Shown: one piece after another, positions 61,501-64,000 of the stretch
How the letters are laid out: the number at the start of each line of letters is the position of its first letter
How positions within the stretch are numbered: the first letter of the stretch is position 1
Source of the DNA: RGIG4097 sp937885645
GTDB lineage: Bacteria; Bacillota; Clostridia; Christensenellales; CAG-917
Direction: 5' to 3'
Assembly: GCA_937885645.1 (NCBI GenBank)
Contig: CALABJ010000014.1
Location: forward strand, 105,987 to 169,986
DNA: 64,000 bases
Position numbers and translations under genes: made by a program
Notes under the pieces: generated by a model
Told to the model about the DNA's origin: nothing
Seen by the model: the letters and a program-made list of their open reading frames with translations, nothing else
Databases searched by the model: none

Positions 61501-63870
61501 TACACCGTAAGCAAGAAGGATGCAACCATTGTGGTCGCAGACAAGACCATCACTTACAGTGAAGCATTCTCACTGGCAAGCCACGAATACACCCTTGATG
61601 GCATCCTTGACAGCGACAGCATTGGCGTGACTTTCACCACCGATTACACTGATGGTGCAGGCGCAGGCACATATACAATAAGCCCTGTCATCAGCCACAA
61701 AAACTACACCTTTGCTATAACCGAAGGCACTCTCACTGTTGAAAAATGCAACACTACTGTTGTGTGGAGCATGAACAGTTCATACACCTACAATGGTGAG
61801 GACCAATTCGGCACAGTCAGCGCATACTTCCTCAACGCAAAGGGCGAAAAGATTGATGCAACCATCACCATAAGTGGTCATAGCACAGTGTTCAAGACTG
61901 CAGGGGACTACACACTCACTGCATCACACGCTGACACCAACTTTGTCCTTGCAAACAGCACTCAACAAGTGACAATCCAAAAAGCAGACTATGTGGGCAT
62001 CACTCACCCCGCAATTGACGGCGGAGTGTATAGCCCCCACAAGACTCTTGCAGACCACGCACTTGAAGAAAACTTCACTTGGGCAGACAGCACCATCAAC
62101 CCCATTGTCAACAACACCGGCTACGGCGCATATTACAACGCAGACCCTGCCAACTACAATGACTTCGTCTTGGTCGTGGCATTCGGTTTGACAAAAGCCC
62201 CTGTCACCATCACAGGTACAACACAAGAGCTCGTCTATACCGACAGCGCACCTTACAAGTTCAACACCGCTGCCCTTTCAGTCAAGTATGACGAAAGCAC
62301 CACAGTGCCCGCAGTGTTTGAAGGCGCACTGGAATACACCGTTTCTAGCACATATCAATTCACAGCAGTGCTTGTCAACGACAACTACGAAGGCAGTGCA
62401 CTCTGCACATTGAAGGTCAAGAGCGTCGATGTGGGCGGAACACTCTACACCATTGAAGACGCACTGAACGTGGCAACAAGTGGCAACGTCATCGTCAAGG
62501 CAAACACCGCATTCAGCAGTTTGGTTGGCTACTACAACGGCTCACAATACTACACCGTCAAGTCCGGCGTCACCCTCCTCCTCCCCTACAAAGATGGTGA
62601 CACGACTGGTTGGATCAACGGCGGTAAGGCAGGAAGCACCGAGTACAATTCACACCCCAACGTGAAAAATGGCGACAGCATAACTCCCGTGCTCTACGTC
62701 AGTCTTGATATTCCTTCAAGCGTCACTCTGAACGTCAGTGGCACGTTGACCGTTGGTGCAAAGACAGGCATTCAAGATGCAGGCACAAAGCAAAATAACG
62801 TCACCGGTGGCTATGGACAAATCAACCTCAGCGGAAATATCGTTGTAAACAGCGCAACGCTCAACGTCTACGGATATATCAAGGGCACAGGCAAAATTAC
62901 AGCAACTGGCTCAACGGCAGTCACTGAAAATATGTATCTCAGTGGCTGGTGCGGTGGCTCAATCAGTGCTGCTCGTTTCATCGGTACAGCATCAGGCAGG
63001 TCTGTTTTGGCTACTAATTTCATATCATCAGGAACTTACACCGTTGACGACCCCACAATGTTCCCCTTCAATCAATATGAACTGCGCGCAATCCAAACAA
63101 CACTTGAATTGCAATACGGCACAAGCCTCCGCGGTATCATCAAGATTGCAACCAGTGAACAAAAGGTTATGAGCATCGGCGCAGACGCAGCAGTCAACCA
63201 AGGCTACTTCAATATCGTTTCATCTTCAACCAATGCAGGAAGTGCTCTTATCCGCATGCTCAGTGCAGATGCAAAGGTGACAAAGTCGTTTGGCAATGAC
63301 AGAGTTCGCATCACAACAGACGGAACAATCGCAGACGGCTACGCAGACATTTCAACAAACGTCATTTCAAAGACTGTCAAGTTGACAAGTGAAAAGGTTA
63401 TCTTCCCTATTGATGGCAGAATTGACCTCGTCATCAACAGCGGAACGTTCACCCAAAACTATCAATACAAGTTGCTCCCCGGCGCAACCCTCACCATCAA
63501 CAGCGGCGCAACCCTCACCTCAAACCACACTCTCATCACCTACAAAAATGGATTTACGGATATTGCCACATATCCTTATCCTACAAATAGAGGAGACGCA
63601 AAGATTGTTGTCGCAGGCACACTCAACGCAAACAAGGCAATCGGTGGTGACGTGTTTGGTGTAACAGGTGGCAAGTTGGTGGTTGGCGCAAGCACAACAG
63701 TCACCTCAGTCAAGTCCCTTGAAGGCACGGGCACAATGGTAAGAGACGGACTCAATATGGTGTTCACGTTCAGTGAATCCAACTCACAAGTCCGAGACCT
63801 GACACTGAACGGCACAACCAAAGGCTCAGCCGGCACAACCTACACCTACAACGGCTCAACTTGGGCATAA
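58573..63870 (+). CDS. Giant surface lipoprotein with InlB-type and MBG-type repeats (1765 aa)
   Basis: A 1765-aa lipoprotein: signal peptide with lipobox LVAC (residues 22-25). InlB-type repeats follow (GYTFGGWYLDANF near 65, GMEFVGWDVDF near 135, GFRFVKWVT near 210). A series of about ten MBG-type beta units has recurring TLTYGDTFP-, GTLTVEKAEA- and YDGQAHNI-like strands (about 330-1290). A beta-helix-like C-terminus has GTLTVGAKTG- and NSGTFTQN-type repeats. It is followed by a terminator. It would reach far from the cell surface. Codon use is richer in C and G than in the defence island. It is the last gene of the ABC-linked operon. Confidence 0.85.
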   Translation: MKNRKFIVLLAVALLVVISATLVACNTGKGSVSYTVSFVVDGEVAKTAELDNFSKVNGYFKPTKEGYTFGGWYLDANFTEKLSSDSQLKDDLTLYAKFTRKSYTVEFVGADDMIIDSQTVFHGDAAIAPEAPAVSGMEFVGWDVDFSSVTANLTVKALYNEIAKFTVTFVSNGETVYAHEFDKGDSTDIYANTALDALVVPAGFRFVKWVTELDGNLPSTLPERNVTYKAKYALADIEYVEILSDEDSYENITYAPDASITYSADLPIYDGITYSYSWYLDGEAMASKSTYTLSGLTVGTYNIKVKVTASCKDMTSVSKEASLTLNVTPANMEVSAVGGTITYDGQAHNITVNSLPGDVVEYKVEGGDWASTLGLVNTGTYNVYYRVSRANYNAFECFEPVTLTITKKEVVATINPVTLTYGDTFPTTFTLSYSGFVNADDASVFDGNVIFYPEINDTKTVGEFTVSGDTSAVSADNYYLSVVDGKIKVQKKVLIVTANDTTTEYGSPVPELTLSYNGFVAGETVENLDTIPSATCNYVAGISATGKYDIIVGGGASANYEFVYRKATLTVTKKTVTITAGNATVTFGEALDLSTISFTESGALASIPVKAGDVSFRTEYEAGKNAGEYSIIPVVIGSYINYVFEYVPGTLTVEKAEASITLNDATVVFGDNLPALSVKSIEGVFGNDKLNYSISCDYVPGVSPVGTMEIGATIGTNVNYNITVVPGTLTITKKAISYNFEAETATSWSNSSWANAGLAAGHVASGTLTFVGSELGTYTYPNGFEWTVTFDIKMDGQSVLDNYDVTFSAKVDLIERNFPFDAEDKTVTYDGNAHTIEVTNVKLDEEANQNYTLEYSLDGETWTTDAPSFLNVGDYKVFYRVTPEDTFYYPDRAEGFFTLHITAKTVTVTVDAKSKTYGETTPLFTGTVDGVVEGETADVTYFLVNNLEGNDAGDYTITAKFVESEPNYVLNVVSAPYTVSKKDATIVVADKTITYSEAFSLASHEYTLDGILDSDSIGVTFTTDYTDGAGAGTYTISPVISHKNYTFAITEGTLTVEKCNTTVVWSMNSSYTYNGEDQFGTVSAYFLNAKGEKIDATITISGHSTVFKTAGDYTLTASHADTNFVLANSTQQVTIQKADYVGITHPAIDGGVYSPHKTLADHALEENFTWADSTINPIVNNTGYGAYYNADPANYNDFVLVVAFGLTKAPVTITGTTQELVYTDSAPYKFNTAALSVKYDESTTVPAVFEGALEYTVSSTYQFTAVLVNDNYEGSALCTLKVKSVDVGGTLYTIEDALNVATSGNVIVKANTAFSSLVGYYNGSQYYTVKSGVTLLLPYKDGDTTGWINGGKAGSTEYNSHPNVKNGDSITPVLYVSLDIPSSVTLNVSGTLTVGAKTGIQDAGTKQNNVTGGYGQINLSGNIVVNSATLNVYGYIKGTGKITATGSTAVTENMYLSGWCGGSISAARFIGTASGRSVLATNFISSGTYTVDDPTMFPFNQYELRAIQTTLELQYGTSLRGIIKIATSEQKVMSIGADAAVNQGYFNIVSSSTNAGSALIRMLSADAKVTKSFGNDRVRITTDGTIADGYADISTNVISKTVKLTSEKVIFPIDGRIDLVINSGTFTQNYQYKLLPGATLTINSGATLTSNHTLITYKNGFTDIATYPYPTNRGDAKIVVAGTLNANKAIGGDVFGVTGGKLVVGASTTVTSVKSLEGTGTMVRDGLNMVFTFSESNSQVRDLTLNGTTKGSAGTTYTYNGSTWA

Positions 63871-63889
63871 GCGTTGTTTAAACAAAAAG

Positions 63890-63919
63890 AAAAGCACTCC
63901 ACTTGGAGTGCTTTTTTTA
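63890..63919 (+). terminator. Terminator of the surface-protein operon
   Basis: AAAGCACTCC and GGAGTGCTTT form a 10-bp stem around ACTT, followed by a T run, 20 bases after the stop. The remaining 80 bases of the window hold nothing recognisable. Confidence 0.92.
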
Positions 63920-64000
63920 CTAACTGTGTGCGAACTCCTCTAAGCGCATGTCCCCCTTCCTCACGTGTTTCCCCCTTCTGCCTACGGCAGAGCCCTACGG

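Noticed and set aside
1..64000. CRISPR array or cas genes
   Set aside because: No regularly spaced direct repeats of suitable length and no Cas-like proteins were seen.

Overview
The window looks like a chromosomal segment of a low- to mid-GC Firmicute, probably an uncultured gut clostridium. The evidence is strong AGGAGG ribosome sites, sigma-A-type promoters, the compact rplI - trmN6-like - rsmI cluster, a DUF1540 gene, and very large secreted proteins with InlB-type, Big-type and MBG-type repeats. No species can be named from the sequence alone. About two thirds of the window (1 to about 40.6 kb) is accessory DNA rich in defence genes. The remainder (40.6 to 64 kb) reads as ordinary chromosome with one inserted helicase.

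Region 1 (1-7.1 kb, minus strand): a DNA-phosphorothioation-type module resembling Ssp, transcribed in the order PAPS-reductase-like SspD, DUF4007 (SspB-like), 1205-aa P-loop ATPase (SspC-like), cysteine desulfurase (SspA-like, cut by the left edge). Region 2 (7.2-12.7 kb, minus strand): a small operon with a macrodomain protein and an ADP-ribosylglycohydrolase plus small unknown proteins. A 735-bp structured intergenic stretch and two unknown helical proteins follow. Region 3 (13.1-15.0 kb, plus strand): an XRE regulator, an unknown protein and a DEDDh exonuclease with a BRCT-like tail.

Region 4 (15.1-25.8 kb, minus strand): one long operon, Fic - hsdM - HEPN - membrane protein - hsdS - abiH - (hsdS 3' scrap) - PIN - hsdR. 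It is a type I restriction-modification locus with several abortive-infection-like genes in the gaps. Region 5 (26.4-36.2 kb, minus strand): an unusual surface-sensing module. An XRE regulator overlaps a 792-aa protein that carries a signal peptide, a beta-helix and InlB ectodomain, one membrane span and a cytoplasmic LuxR-type HTH. Downstream are a CGGGTA/TACCCG repeat cluster placed like an activator site, a zinc-ribbon protein, two lipoproteins and a zinc-ribbon membrane protein. I regard this as the best candidate for an undescribed system. Region 6 (36.4-40.6 kb): a HipA/CtkA-like kinase operon whose promoter is flanked by two 30-bp repeats, lying between an IS3 scrap and a complete IS3-family element.

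A tRNA-Arg(ACG) gene at 40.64-40.71 kb has its 3' end repeated (19 bp) at 15.11 kb, so regions 4-6 look like a 25.5-kb island, or two tandem islands, integrated at this tRNA. A degenerate third copy lies at 25.94 kb beside a recombinase scrap. To the right are a HAD phosphatase, a dehydrogenase-fold protein, rsmI, a trmN6-like gene, rplI, a DUF1540 gene, an SF1 helicase-nuclease, tsaD, a ferritin-like protein and an M18 aminopeptidase. An ABC exporter operon with two giant secreted proteins closes the window.
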